DNA from: Aequorivita vitellina
GTDB lineage: Bacteria; Bacteroidota; Bacteroidia; Flavobacteriales; Flavobacteriaceae
Direction: 5' to 3'
DNA: 64,000 nucleotides
NCBI RefSeq assembly: GCF_022008365.1
Contig: NZ_JAIRBA010000019.1
Location: 1 to 64,000, forward strand
The notes beneath the pieces were generated by a model that had not been told where the DNA came from, did not search any database, and saw only the letters and a list, made by a program, of their open reading frames with translations. A program made the translations under genes and the position numbers. Below, in pieces: positions 35,619-45,605 of the stretch (its first letter is position 1; every line of letters starts with the position of its first letter).

Positions 35619-35787
35619 TTAAATATATTTTTGAAACAATTTTTCGGCTAAATAAAACCAATTGTTTTTCTTCTTTTTAAAAACTATTGCAAGTTACGGG
35701 TTTTCAACATAATTTTTAAAAATGTGAAACACTATAATTATATTAAATTCGTTAGCTTTTCTGATGTGTGTTACCGTAGCTTTTTGC

Positions 35788-35795
35788 TATTTTTG
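35788..35795 (+). promoter_or_regulatory. -7 promoter box of the chaperone operon
   Basis: TATTTTTG matches TAnnTTTG 33 bp before the ATG at 35829 and lies in the 210 bp gap after the minus-strand genes. The remainder of that gap is AT-rich, with nothing else recognised. Confidence 0.6.
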
Positions 35796-35828
35796 CCACG
35801 CTTCAATTAAAAATAAATAATCAAAAAA

Positions 35829-37787
35829 ATGATGAAAAATTTTCTTTCCCTATTCATTTTGGTCTTTTTAAGTACCACTGCCATTTTTGCACAAAACAAA
35901 AAAGAGGTGTTGATGACTATAAACGGAGACCCGGTTTACTCAAATGAGTTTGAACGTGTTTATAAGAAAAACCTAGACTTAGTACAGGATGAATCGCAAA
36001 AGGATATCGATGGCTATTTGCAACTTTTTATAGATTATAAATTGAAAATTGCTGAAGCCCAAGCCCAAAATTTGGACGAAGCAAGTGTTTATAAAAGTGA
36101 ATTTAATAAATACCGCGATCAGCTTTCAAGAAATTATCTTTTTGAAGATAAGGTTACCGAAGAATTGGCAAAGGAAGCTTATGAGCGCAGTAAATTTGAA
36201 ATAGACGCTTCCCACATTTTAATTCGCGTAGATTACGAATCTGTGCCGCAGGATACTTTGGCGGCTTATAATAAAATGAAGTCAATTCGCGAAAGAGCAT
36301 TAAAAGGTGAAGACTTTGGCGAGCTGGCAAAAACATTTTCCGAAGAACCGGGCGCTAAAGAAAGAGCTGGTGCTTTAGGATATTTTACGGTTTTTAATAT
36401 GGTTTATCCTTTTGAAAGCGAAGCATACAATACAAAGCCGGGCGAAATTTCAAATATTGTAAGAACAAGTTTTGGATACCACTTAATAAAAGTGAACGAC
36501 CGAAGAGAAAAATTGCCAAAAATTGTAGTCTCGCACATTATGATTTCTGATAAAAAAGGTGCGCGTACTTTTAACCCCGAAGAGCGCATTAACGAACTGT
36601 ACACCATGTTAAAACAAGGCGAATCTTTTGAAAGCTTGGCAAAACAATTTTCCGACGATAAAAATTCAGCAGTAAAAGGAGGGAAACTAAAACCGTTTAC
36701 AAAAGGAGATCTTCGCGCTCCCGAATTTGAAGATGCTGCCTACAAACTCAAAAATATTGGCGATATAAGTAAGCCGGTTAAAACAGATTTTGGTTGGCAT
36801 ATTATTCGCTTAGATGAAAAATTACCAATGGAAACTTTTGAGGAGCAAAGACTCGCACTTGAGAAAAAAGTTTCGGAAGGCGACCGGTCTAAATTGGTTA
36901 CAACCGCAACGAATAATAAAATAAAAGAGAAATATGGTTTTAAAAAAGGCACAAGTTTTATACCCTTTTTTGATACTTATGTTACAGACGAAGTATTAAA
37001 GCGAAAATGGCAAATGGAGCCAATTCCGGCAAACGAAGACAAAACACTTTTCACTATTGGCGATAAAAAGGTGGTGTATTCAGACTTTGCGAACTTTATA
37101 GATACGCGTCAAAAAACCACACGACTGTACCGCCAAAAGGAGGCGTTGCTCGTAGCGCTTTATGACGAATTTGAAACAGAACAATTAAAAGATTACTTTA
37201 AAGATAGATTAAAAGACGACAATGAAGATTATGCGGCTGTGCTTACCGAATACCGCGACGGACTTTTAATTTTCGACGTAATGAACAAAAATATCTGGCA
37301 AAAGGCCAAGGAGGATACGTTAGCGGTTCAGGAATATTACGCAAAAACTAAAGATAATTACAAGTGGAAGCAGCGTGTTGATGCTGATATCTATTCGGCT
37401 ACGTCTAAAATATACGCACAGCAAATTCAAACGATGCTTGATAAAGGCAAAACTTCCGAAGAAATAAAAATAGCACTTAATACTGTAGATAAAGTAAATG
37501 TTATAATTACACCCGGGGTTTTTGAAATAGACCAGTCTGAACTGCCTAACAACTTGGAGATTAAAAAGGGAACATCTGCCGTTTATCCCAGCAACGATTC
37601 GTTTGTAGTTGTGTTTATTAAAGACATACTTTCACCAGGTTATAAAACTTTAGATGAGGTAAAAGGAAAAGTGCTGAGCAATTATCAAAATGATTTGGAA
37701 AAATCTTGGATGGAAAGCTTACGTAAAAAATACACCGTACAGGTAGATAAAAAAGCATTAAAACACGTTAAAAAAGAGTTGAAGTAA
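35829..37787 (+). CDS. Peptidyl-prolyl isomerase with two parvulin domains (PpiC/SurA-like)
   Basis: 652 residues with a signal peptide ending AIFAQ. A helical SurA_N-like segment (MTINGDPVYSNEFERVYKK) comes first, then two tandem parvulin domains: the first from about residue 118 (DASHILIRVD... GELAKTFSEEPGAKERAGALGYF... TSFGYHLIKV), the second from about 225 (VVSHIMIS... SLAKQFSDDKNSAVKGGKLKPF... TDFGWHIIRL). A long helical C-terminal region follows. It should act in the periplasm on outer-membrane protein folding. Its stop overlaps the start of the next gene by one base. Confidence 0.9.
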   Translation: MMKNFLSLFILVFLSTTAIFAQNKKEVLMTINGDPVYSNEFERVYKKNLDLVQDESQKDIDGYLQLFIDYKLKIAEAQAQNLDEASVYKSEFNKYRDQLSRNYLFEDKVTEELAKEAYERSKFEIDASHILIRVDYESVPQDTLAAYNKMKSIRERALKGEDFGELAKTFSEEPGAKERAGALGYFTVFNMVYPFESEAYNTKPGEISNIVRTSFGYHLIKVNDRREKLPKIVVSHIMISDKKGARTFNPEERINELYTMLKQGESFESLAKQFSDDKNSAVKGGKLKPFTKGDLRAPEFEDAAYKLKNIGDISKPVKTDFGWHIIRLDEKLPMETFEEQRLALEKKVSEGDRSKLVTTATNNKIKEKYGFKKGTSFIPFFDTYVTDEVLKRKWQMEPIPANEDKTLFTIGDKKVVYSDFANFIDTRQKTTRLYRQKEALLVALYDEFETEQLKDYFKDRLKDDNEDYAAVLTEYRDGLLIFDVMNKNIWQKAKEDTLAVQEYYAKTKDNYKWKQRVDADIYSATSKIYAQQIQTMLDKGKTSEEIKIALNTVDKVNVIITPGVFEIDQSELPNNLEIKKGTSAVYPSNDSFVVVFIKDILSPGYKTLDEVKGKVLSNYQNDLEKSWMESLRKKYTVQVDKKALKHVKKELK

Positions 37788-38641
37788 TGCGTCAATTGCT
37801 TTACATATTAGTTGCTTGTGTTTCATTTGTTTCCTGCGAGTATTTTCAAAGGAAAACGGAAGAAAATCCTGTAGCACGTGTAAACGAATCGTACTTATAT
37901 GAAGCAGACCTCAAAAAACTACTAAACGAAGACACGACCCCCGAAGACAGTACTTTAATAGTTAACAATTATATAAACCGTTGGGCCACCCAACAACTAC
38001 TTATTGATCAAGCACGAATTAATATTCCTGCCGAAAAATTGAATCAATACAACAAACTAGTGCAAGAATACCACAACGATTTACTCACCGAGGCATATAA
38101 AAATGTTATTGTAAACAAGCAGTTAGACAGTGTAATCGCAGAACAGGAGTTTCAGGATTATTATGAAACTAATAAGGAAAATTTTAAATTAAAAGATCAA
38201 CTTGTAAAATTGCGTTACGTGCAACTTCCTTTAAATTACGAAGGCTTGGCAACTGTAAAAGAAAAGCTGAACCGCTACAACCAAAAGGATAAAGCAGCGC
38301 TAACCAGTCAAAACTACCAATTTATATCGTCAAATTTTAACGATTCGGTTTGGGTGAGAAAAGAAGTGTTGCTTAACACGCTACCTATAATTAAGTCTAG
38401 TAGCGACCAAGTGTTAAAAAAATCCAATTTCACACAATTGCAAGATTCATTAGGAGTATATTTGGTGAAAATTGAAGACGTATTAAATCTAAATGATACA
38501 GCGCCAATTTCCTATATTAAGCCTACTTTACGACAGATAATTCTCAACAAAAGAAAGCTTGAACTAATAAAAAAACTTGAAACAGATATTACAAGAGATG
38601 CTATTGAAACAAATAATTTTGAAATCTATAAAAATGAATAA
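37787..38641 (+). CDS. SurA-like lipoprotein without a complete parvulin domain
   Basis: 284 residues with a lipoprotein signal (Cys17 in SFVSCEY). The N-terminal half has the SurA_N-type helical pattern (VARVNESYLYEADLKKLL... YINRWATQQLLIDQA). The following region (KLRYVQLPLNYEG...) sits where a PPIase domain would be but lacks the GG..GxF and FGWHxI landmarks, so it is degenerate or non-catalytic. It lies between two catalytic homologues and overlaps both (1 bp and 8 bp), so all three must be made together. It probably serves as a chaperone. Confidence 0.8.
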   Translation: MRQLLYILVACVSFVSCEYFQRKTEENPVARVNESYLYEADLKKLLNEDTTPEDSTLIVNNYINRWATQQLLIDQARINIPAEKLNQYNKLVQEYHNDLLTEAYKNVIVNKQLDSVIAEQEFQDYYETNKENFKLKDQLVKLRYVQLPLNYEGLATVKEKLNRYNQKDKAALTSQNYQFISSNFNDSVWVRKEVLLNTLPIIKSSSDQVLKKSNFTQLQDSLGVYLVKIEDVLNLNDTAPISYIKPTLRQIILNKRKLELIKKLETDITRDAIETNNFEIYKNE

Positions 38642-40070
38642 ATTTTTATTAGTGTTGCTTTTTTCAACCGCGATGCTACAAGCCCAAACCGTTGTAGAGC
38701 CTGATAGCACCGGAGTGGTTAAAAGCAACGATTCATTAGTGGTGCAAAAAACAATTATGCGCGACACTTTAAAACCGTTTAAAAGATATAAAGCAGAGGG
38801 TGTGAGCGCTGTGGTTGGGGAATATGTAATTCTCGACAGCGATATAGACAAAGCTTATGTTGAAATGCAATCGCAAGGAATGTCTATTGAAGATATTACC
38901 CGTTGCCAGTTAATGGGCAAGCTAATGGAAGATAAATTATACGCCCATCAAGCCAAACAAGATAGTATTATGGTTCCCGATGCCGAAATTAACGGCATGA
39001 TAGATCAGCAATTACAGTACATGATTAGTGAGTTGGGAAGCGAAGAAAAAGTTGCGGCCTATTACAGAAAAGACAACATCGCCGATTTAAGAAAAGATCT
39101 TTTTGAAGCCAATAAAAGCATAAAACTAGCGAGTTTAATGCAACAAAAGGTAATTGAAAAAGTGGAGGTGACTCCAGAGGAAGTACGCACCTTTTTCTTT
39201 TCAATTCCTGAAGACGAACGTCCCGTTTTTAGTGCCGAAATTGAAATTGCCCAAATAGTAGTCGATCCAAAAATTACCAAACAAGCTATAGACGAGGTTA
39301 AGGCGAGGCTAAACGCCATCCGCGCAGATATTATTGACAATGGCACCAGTTTTTCAACCAAAGCAGTGCTTTATTCAAAAGATCCCGGGTCTAACTCAAA
39401 AGGTGGATTATATACTGGAGTTAAACGCGATTCGCCCTGGGCCAAAGAGTTTAAAGACCAGGCTTTTTCACTACTAGAAGGCGAAATTAGCGAGCCTTTT
39501 GAAACTGAATTTGGTTGGCATCTTCTTTACGTTGAAAAAATCCGCGGACAAGAAGTAGATGTTAGGCATATTTTACTGTTTCCGGAAGTTTCGCAGAAAT
39601 CTATTGATGAAGCGCAAAAGAAAATTGAAGACTTAAAAAAACAAATTGAAGCTGGTGAAATTACGTTCGCCGAAGCAGCCCGAAAAAATTCTGATGATAA
39701 AGAAACACGTAACAACGGAGGGCAGTTGGTCAACCCTATTTCTTTCGATACCAGGTTCGATCTTACCAAAATGGATCCAACCCTTAGCCAGCAAGTGTAC
39801 AACTTAAAAGAAGGTGAGGTTTCCGAAGTCTTTACAGACCGTGACCGCACAGGGAAGAGTAGTTTAAAAATCCTTACCGTAACTAAAAAATACGATGAGC
39901 ACCAAGCAGATTACTCAAAAGATTACGAACGTATCAAAAAATTGGCGCTGCGCGAAAAGCAAATTAAGGTAATAAACAAATGGCAGAACGAGAAGATAAA
40001 AGATACGTATATTAGCATCAATCAAGACTACCAAGATTGCGATTTTGCAGGAGATTGGTTAAAAAAATAA
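38634..40070 (+). CDS. SurA-like periplasmic chaperone/peptidyl-prolyl isomerase
   Basis: 478 residues from the ATG at 38634 (the frame is open from 38577, but the signal peptide MNKFLLVLLFSTAMLQAQ starts here). A SurA N-terminal domain (GVSAVVGEYVILDSDIDKAYVEMQSQG) is followed by two parvulin domains: IEIAQIVVDPK... YSKDPGSNSKGGLYTGVKRDSPW... TEFGWHLLYV, and VRHILLFPEV... AARKNSDDKETRNNGGQLVNP. This is the classic SurA arrangement. Its start overlaps the preceding gene by 8 bp. Confidence 0.92.
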   Translation: MNKFLLVLLFSTAMLQAQTVVEPDSTGVVKSNDSLVVQKTIMRDTLKPFKRYKAEGVSAVVGEYVILDSDIDKAYVEMQSQGMSIEDITRCQLMGKLMEDKLYAHQAKQDSIMVPDAEINGMIDQQLQYMISELGSEEKVAAYYRKDNIADLRKDLFEANKSIKLASLMQQKVIEKVEVTPEEVRTFFFSIPEDERPVFSAEIEIAQIVVDPKITKQAIDEVKARLNAIRADIIDNGTSFSTKAVLYSKDPGSNSKGGLYTGVKRDSPWAKEFKDQAFSLLEGEISEPFETEFGWHLLYVEKIRGQEVDVRHILLFPEVSQKSIDEAQKKIEDLKKQIEAGEITFAEAARKNSDDKETRNNGGQLVNPISFDTRFDLTKMDPTLSQQVYNLKEGEVSEVFTDRDRTGKSSLKILTVTKKYDEHQADYSKDYERIKKLALREKQIKVINKWQNEKIKDTYISINQDYQDCDFAGDWLKK

Positions 40071-40084
40071 TATAGAAAAATACT

Positions 40085-41038
40085 ATGTCAGACGTAGCAG
40101 CGGTAACACAACTAGTTTCCAAATACAACGCCCTTAAACAAGAAATTAAAAAAGTAATAGTAGGTCAAGATGAAGTGGTTGAGCAAGTTTTAATTGCCAT
40201 CTTTTCGGGCGGACATGCGTTGCTAATTGGTGTTCCCGGCCTTGCAAAAACCTTACTAGTTAATACTGTTGCCGAAGCACTCGGACTTAAATTTAAAAGA
40301 ATACAATTTACGCCAGACTTGATGCCGAGTGATATTTTGGGGTCTGAAATTCTCGATCAAAACCGCGAGTTTAAATTTATTCAAGGACCAATCTTCGCCA
40401 ATATTATTCTTGCCGATGAGATAAATAGAACGCCACCAAAAACACAGGCTGCTTTGCTAGAAGCGATGCAAGAACGTGCCGTAACCGTGGCAGGTCATCA
40501 TTATAAACTAGATTTACCATATTTTGTTTTAGCAACACAAAACCCCATTGAGCAAGAGGGAACCTACCCGTTGCCAGAGGCGCAGTTAGACCGTTTTATG
40601 TTTGCAATCAATTTGGAATATCCTTCTTTTTCTGAAGAAGTTGAAGTGGTTAAACAAACCACTATCGGCGAAACTAAAAGTGTAAATGCCTTGTTTACTT
40701 CAGAAGAAATAATTGAGTATCAAAACTTAATTAAACGAATACCTGTGGCAGATAATGTTGTGGAATACGCCGTTACTTTAGTAGGCAAAACACGTCCCGA
40801 CAGTTCTACTGCTCCTGAAATTGTGAAGAACTACATAGATTGGGGGGCAGGACCTCGAGCCTCGCAAAACTTAATTTTAGCTGCAAAAACAAATGCTGCA
40901 ATCCACGGGAAATTTTCGCCAGATATTGAAGACGTCCAAAAGGCTGCAATCGCAATTCTTCGTCATCGATTGATTAAAAATTATAAAGCCGAGGCAGAAG
41001 GATTAACAATTGAAGAAATTATAAAAAGTCTGTATTAG
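40085..41038 (+). CDS. MoxR family AAA+ ATPase
   Basis: 317 residues. Walker A is GVPGLAKT, preceded by the MoxR hallmark VIVGQDEVVEQVLIAIFSGGHALLIG. The sequence continues RIQFTPDLMPSDILGSEI, Walker B ILADEINRTPPKTQAALLEAMQE, and sensor 1 FVLATQNPIEQEGTYPLPEAQLDRF. MoxR ATPases remodel or activate partner proteins, usually through VWA/DUF58 proteins encoded alongside. None follows here: the gene lies 14 bp after a SurA homologue and is followed by 212 bp of AT-rich DNA and aconitase. Confidence 0.92.
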   Translation: MSDVAAVTQLVSKYNALKQEIKKVIVGQDEVVEQVLIAIFSGGHALLIGVPGLAKTLLVNTVAEALGLKFKRIQFTPDLMPSDILGSEILDQNREFKFIQGPIFANIILADEINRTPPKTQAALLEAMQERAVTVAGHHYKLDLPYFVLATQNPIEQEGTYPLPEAQLDRFMFAINLEYPSFSEEVEVVKQTTIGETKSVNALFTSEEIIEYQNLIKRIPVADNVVEYAVTLVGKTRPDSSTAPEIVKNYIDWGAGPRASQNLILAAKTNAAIHGKFSPDIEDVQKAAIAILRHRLIKNYKAEAEGLTIEEIIKSLY

Positions 41039-41222
41039 TAAAGTAACGTTTCTTCTATAACTTCAAATTTTTTCTAAGTTATTCAAAATTTAGAATTTCT
41101 TAATAATAAGCATTCAAAATTAACGATATCGCAATTTTATTCAATCAAAATTAATATTTAATGAATTATGTTCATTGAATAAGCAATTTCATTAAATACT
41201 TTTTAAATATTATAAAATTTTG

Positions 41223-41230
41223 TATTTTCG
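41223..41230 (+). promoter_or_regulatory. Probable -7 box of aconitase
   Basis: TATTTTCG is a near match to TAnnTTTG, 20 bp before the aconitase ATG. The 212 bp upstream gap is very AT-rich with direct ATTAA/TTAAT stretches. No -33 element is evident. Confidence 0.4.
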
Positions 41231-41250
41231 CATCTACAAAAAATACAACT

Positions 41251-43515
41251 ATGGCATTTGATATTGATATGATTAAAAAGGTTTACGCCCAAATGGCCGA
41301 ACGTGTTGATAAGGCACGTGAAGTAACGGGAAAGCCACTTACACTTTCTGAAAAAATATTATACTCCCACCTTTGGGATGGCAATCCAGATAAAGCATTT
41401 CAGCGTGGAAAAGATTATGTAAATTTTGCACCAGACAGAATTGCATGCCAAGACGCAACTGCTCAAATGGCACTTTTGCAATTTATGCAAGCTGGGAAAA
41501 AAAACGTTGCAGTACCTACCACAGTGCACTGCGATCACTTAATTCAAGCTAAACAAGGTGCTGCACCAGATTTAAAACGCGCAAACGAAACAAGCAATGA
41601 GGTTTTCGACTTTTTGGAATCTGTTTCAAATAAATACGGAATCGGGTTTTGGAGACCGGGAGCAGGAATTATTCATCAAGTAGTATTGGAAAATTACGCC
41701 TTCCCCGGCGGAATGATGATTGGTACCGATAGCCACACTGTAAATGCAGGTGGTTTGGGAATGGTGGCAATTGGTGTTGGAGGTGCAGATGCCGTTGATG
41801 TGATGGCCGGTATGCCTTGGGAATTAAAATTTCCAAAATTAATAGGTGTTAAATTAACTGGCGAATTAAATGGCTGGACTGCTTCAAAAGATGTTATTCT
41901 TAAAGTAGCCGGGATTCTTACCGTAAAAGGTGGAACTGGCGCTATTGTAGAATATTTTGGCCCAGGTGCTAAAAACCTTTCGTGTACTGGAAAAGGAACT
42001 ATTTGTAATATGGGTGCCGAAATTGGTGCAACCACTTCAACTTTTGGGTATGACGATGCAATGGAACGCTTTCTACGCGCTACAGACAGAAATGATATAG
42101 CCGATGAGGCAAACAAAATTAGACCGTATTTAACTGGTGACGACGAAGTTTACGAAAACCCAGAAAAATACTTCGATCAAGTAATTGAAATAGACCTTTC
42201 TACTCTTCGTCCGCATTTAAATGGACCATTTACTCCAGATTTGGCTACTCCTGTTGGCGAATTAGGTGAAAAAGCCAGAAAAAACGATTGGCCATTAAAA
42301 GTAGATTGGGGACTGATAGGTAGTTGTACAAACTCTTCATACGAAGATTTATCGCGTGCAGCATCTATTGCTCAGCAGGCAATCAATAAAAAATTAAGAC
42401 CAAAAAGTGATTTTGGTATTAACCCTGGTTCAGAACAAATTCGTTTTACTGCAGAACGCGACGGTTTGCTAGACGTATTTGAAAATCTTGATGCCACTAT
42501 CTTTACAAATGCTTGTGGCCCGTGTATTGGACAGTGGGATAGAAGCGACAGAAAGGGCGATGAAAAGAATACAATTGTACACTCATTCAACCGAAACTTT
42601 TCTAAACGTGCAGATGGAAATCCAAATACACACGCCTTTGTTGGTTCACCAGAAATGGTTGCTGCAATTGCAATTTCGGGACGTTTGGACTTCGACCCTA
42701 TGAACGATACACTTATTAATGAAGATGGCGAAGAAGTAAAATTAGATGAACCGGTAGGGTTAGAATTACCACCAAAAGGCTTTGCAGTTGACGATAATGG
42801 CTATTTAGCACCAACGGAGGACGGAAGTTCTGTGGAAGTAAAAGTTGCTTCAGATAGTGAGCGTCTTCAATTATTAACACCTTTTGTGCCTATAAAAGAT
42901 TCGGAATTACAAGGTGTAAAACTGCTTATTAAAGCATTTGGAAAATGTACTACAGACCATATTTCTATGGCTGGTCCGTGGCTTCGTTACCGTGGACATT
43001 TAGACAATATTGCAAATAATACACTAATTGGAGCTGTAAATGCTTACAATAAGCAAACAAATTTTGTGAAAAATCAATTAACCGGTGAGTACGGTGGTGT
43101 GCCAGATGTGCAGCGTGAGTACAAAGCCAAAGGAATAAAAACTATTGTAGTTGGCGACCATAATTACGGTGAAGGTTCTTCTCGAGAGCATGCAGCTATG
43201 CAACCAAGATTCTTGGGGGTTGCTGCAGTTTTGGTGAAATCGTTTGCGCGTATTCACGAAACAAACTTGAAAAAACAAGGTATGCTTGGATTAACATTTG
43301 CGAATGAAGCAGATTACGATTTAATTCAGGAGGACGATACTTTCAACTTTGTTGATATCGCAGACTTTGCTCCAAATAAACCCCTAACAATAGAGGTTGT
43401 ACACAAGGACGGAAGCAAAGACACGATTAAAGCAAACCATACGTATAACGATGCACAAATAAAGTGGTATCACGAAGGTTCGGCTTTAAATTTAATTAAG
43501 AAGCAGAACGCTTAA
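41251..43515 (+). CDS. Aconitate hydratase
   Basis: 754 residues of the mitochondrial-type aconitase family. Domains 1-3 carry [53 protein letters not shown] and [12 protein letters not shown]; the Cys residues of these last two blocks bind the 4Fe-4S cluster. The swivelling domain 4 has [15 protein letters not shown] and [22 protein letters not shown]. It interconverts citrate and isocitrate in the TCA cycle. It is monocistronic with its own terminator. Confidence 0.95.
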   Translation: MAFDIDMIKKVYAQMAERVDKAREVTGKPLTLSEKILYSHLWDGNPDKAFQRGKDYVNFAPDRIACQDATAQMALLQFMQAGKKNVAVPTTVHCDHLIQAKQGAAPDLKRANETSNEVFDFLESVSNKYGIGFWRPGAGIIHQVVLENYAFPGGMMIGTDSHTVNAGGLGMVAIGVGGADAVDVMAGMPWELKFPKLIGVKLTGELNGWTASKDVILKVAGILTVKGGTGAIVEYFGPGAKNLSCTGKGTICNMGAEIGATTSTFGYDDAMERFLRATDRNDIADEANKIRPYLTGDDEVYENPEKYFDQVIEIDLSTLRPHLNGPFTPDLATPVGELGEKARKNDWPLKVDWGLIGSCTNSSYEDLSRAASIAQQAINKKLRPKSDFGINPGSEQIRFTAERDGLLDVFENLDATIFTNACGPCIGQWDRSDRKGDEKNTIVHSFNRNFSKRADGNPNTHAFVGSPEMVAAIAISGRLDFDPMNDTLINEDGEEVKLDEPVGLELPPKGFAVDDNGYLAPTEDGSSVEVKVASDSERLQLLTPFVPIKDSELQGVKLLIKAFGKCTTDHISMAGPWLRYRGHLDNIANNTLIGAVNAYNKQTNFVKNQLTGEYGGVPDVQREYKAKGIKTIVVGDHNYGEGSSREHAAMQPRFLGVAAVLVKSFARIHETNLKKQGMLGLTFANEADYDLIQEDDTFNFVDIADFAPNKPLTIEVVHKDGSKDTIKANHTYNDAQIKWYHEGSALNLIKKQNA

Positions 43516-43538
43516 AATCACTGTTTTTAATACACAAG

Positions 43539-43597
43539 CCTAACAGGTTTTCCTCCTATGCTGAAATAGCTTCGGCGGACAAGTAAAACCTGTTAGG
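43539..43597 (+). terminator. Long-loop terminator after aconitase, with nested palindrome
   Basis: A perfect 13-bp inverted repeat, CCTAACAGGTTTT (43539-43551) and AAAACCTGTTAGG (43585-43597), is followed by a T-run on the plus strand. The 33-nt loop is unusually long and contains its own semi-palindromic segment (CCTCCTATGCTGAAATAGCTTCGGCGGA region), which looks like a second element inserted into an older terminator hairpin. Confidence 0.8.
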
Positions 43598-43617
43598 TTT
43601 TTTTATACACGCTAATC

Positions 43618-44181
43618 ATGAAAGCTTTTCTAAAAAAACAATGGAGCAACATCTTGTTTGTGATCCTATTGGCTTTGTTGATAATTCCGCAAACACGAAT
43701 GCCAATTCAGGTTTTTGTACAACGAATAATAGCTTTTTCACCATCAGAAAAGAAAGCATCGGAACGCGAGACACTACAAGATTACAATTGGAATTTACAG
43801 AAATTAAATGCTGAAGAAGTAAACTTTTCAGAATCCAAAGGGAAGGTAACCATCGTGAATTTTTGGGCTACTTGGTGCCCGCCTTGCGTTGCCGAAATGC
43901 CTTCATTTCAGAAGTTGTACAATGCATATGGCGAGAAAGTAGATTTCTATTTTGTTACCTCGGAAAAGCCTAAAAAAGTTGAAAAATTTATGGAGAAGAA
44001 CGGTTACACTTTGCCTATTTTTCTTCAGTCTTTTGAAGCGCCTAAAATGTTAGAATCTTACGCTTTACCCACTACCTATTTAATTTCAAAAACAGGTGAA
44101 ATCGTTATTGATGAAGAAGGCGCAGCAGATTGGAACAGTCAAAAAATGAGGTCACTTTTAAATTCTCTTCTTTCTGAATAG
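43618..44181 (+). CDS. TlpA/ResA-like thiol-disulfide oxidoreductase
   Basis: 187 residues with one N-terminal membrane anchor (residues ~11-25) and a thioredoxin fold: VTIVNFWATWCPPCVAEMPSFQ with redox cysteines C87 and C90, then a cis-Pro loop (YALPTTYLIS). This CPPC type usually reduces apocytochrome c or other envelope cysteines. Cytochrome and c-heme genes elsewhere in the window are possible clients, but no maturation genes are adjacent. Confidence 0.88.
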   Translation: MKAFLKKQWSNILFVILLALLIIPQTRMPIQVFVQRIIAFSPSEKKASERETLQDYNWNLQKLNAEEVNFSESKGKVTIVNFWATWCPPCVAEMPSFQKLYNAYGEKVDFYFVTSEKPKKVEKFMEKNGYTLPIFLQSFEAPKMLESYALPTTYLISKTGEIVIDEEGAADWNSQKMRSLLNSLLSE

Positions 44182-44192
44182 TTTTCTAAAAA

Positions 44193-44777
44193 TTATCCTG
44201 CAAAATAATTCTCTTTTATAGATTTCATAACTTTTTTTCCTGTTGAAATAGCCTGAATTTCTGCCCATAATTTCTCACTTATCAACGGTTTTAAAGGTTG
44301 TTCCACTTCATATATTTTCGGGAAATTTTTCATCAACAATTTATCCCAAGTTGTGGCATGTTTTAGAAGATCGTCTGGATAAACGATTTTTCGGCGTGTA
44401 CCCTCGTCTATTCCTTTAAAAGGTTCAGAAATATTTAAATAACCATAATCATCAGTAAGTTCTTCGCCGGGATGAATATCGCGAATTGCTATTTCAAAAT
44501 CGTAAGCGGTAGAAATACAGTTACTTTTAAAACTATGATTTACAAACCGTCCATTATCCCAACACAGCACGTAGTTGCCTTTTTTATTTCGGTAGCAATA
44601 GGTATCTAGAATATTTTGATAAAGAGGATTCATTTTCTTCAATTTGGCTGGTGTAAATTCGCGGTCCAAATGGTCTAATGCCCACGTAATTGTGCCTGCG
44701 GGAATAAATGCGGTGGCCACAACCCCGTAGCCTACTTGGCTACTTATAAATTTCAGTTCGGTTTTAGGATGAATCAT
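44193..44777 (-). CDS. SET-domain protein (putative protein lysine methyltransferase)
   Basis: 194 residues from the ATG at 44777 (a TTG two codons upstream is less likely). SET landmarks are in order: the N-terminal GYGVVATAFIPAGTITWAL, the NHSF motif in RFVNHSFKSNC (canonical NHSC), and HPGEELTDDYGYLN, where DDYGY fills the catalytic Tyr position. SET proteins transfer a methyl group from S-adenosylmethionine to lysine. The C-terminal helical extension (residues ~130-194) is not a post-SET Cys cluster. The target is unknown. Confidence 0.8.
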   Translation of the reverse strand: MIHPKTELKFISSQVGYGVVATAFIPAGTITWALDHLDREFTPAKLKKMNPLYQNILDTYCYRNKKGNYVLCWDNGRFVNHSFKSNCISTAYDFEIAIRDIHPGEELTDDYGYLNISEPFKGIDEGTRRKIVYPDDLLKHATTWDKLLMKNFPKIYEVEQPLKPLISEKLWAEIQAISTGKKVMKSIKENYFAG

Positions 44778-44866
44778 ATACAATCGGGATTTTTAGGAAT
44801 AAATGTAATACAAAATCGCAATTGTTTTACAGTTTCCAACCTATTGCATATCAATTTTTAAAGCTG

Positions 44867-45601
44867 TTAATTTGCCGATTTTTTAGGTAAATCTTTTTCG
44901 ATTGTATCAGAATTTAAAGGGTATTTCTCTCTAAATTTTTCCATTAAAACGTAGATTGTAAGTAGCATAGTTAGTGCGTAAATACTGTCTTCAATGGGGA
45001 CGGTGCCTATTCTAATTCCTAAATTTTCGGCATCGTTGTACCAAACTACCTGTTCGTGAATCCAACTTCCGGTTAAAAATCCATTCACAATAAAAAAGGG
45101 TAGTAGTAGAATTAGAAAAACAGGGAAGAAAATATTTAGAGCTTCAGGTTTGTAATTGAAAACTATGGCTAGCAAAACTACGGCATAGCCAAAGTTTACT
45201 GCCGTGTACCATCGATCGTAAAAATATAGCAGAACTACTATTAAAACAGTTTGCATCGAAAAATATACGATTGAAGTAACTTTATTTGAAAATGAAAACT
45301 GCGGCGCAAGTTTTTTAAACGAATAAATAGTGAAAAGACAGGCGTATGGAATGCAGATAAAGAAAAGCCATTCCTCTAATGGCAGGTTGACGAGGTTAAT
45401 TCCGGAGAGATATTTTTGATTAAAACCCCAAAACCCGTTTTGTGTGAAAATAATATCCCACGGAATAAAAAACGCCATCATAATAAAAGTGGCCGGGAAG
45501 AAGTATTTCCAGAGTTTATAAAACTTCAATTTTGGGTGAAAGCTGAACAAAAAAGGAATGCTCAATGAAGCAATATTGAGCAGAAAATAAAGGTGCCACA
45601 T
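44867..45601 (-). CDS. crtY: Lycopene beta-cyclase (fused CrtYcd type)
   Basis: 244 residues with about seven membrane helices and two copies of the lycopene-cyclase domain signature: NLPLEEWLFFICIPYACLF in the first half and TVPIEDSIYALTMLLTIYVL in the second. The conserved Pro-x-Glu-Glu/Asp is catalytic in this family. It closes both ends of lycopene to beta-carotene. It lies 4 bp downstream of the hydroxylase gene and is the last gene of the carotenoid cluster. Confidence 0.88.
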   Translation of the reverse strand: MWHLYFLLNIASLSIPFLFSFHPKLKFYKLWKYFFPATFIMMAFFIPWDIIFTQNGFWGFNQKYLSGINLVNLPLEEWLFFICIPYACLFTIYSFKKLAPQFSFSNKVTSIVYFSMQTVLIVVLLYFYDRWYTAVNFGYAVVLLAIVFNYKPEALNIFFPVFLILLLPFFIVNGFLTGSWIHEQVVWYNDAENLGIRIGTVPIEDSIYALTMLLTIYVLMEKFREKYPLNSDTIEKDLPKKSAN

Positions 45602-45605
45602 AGTA

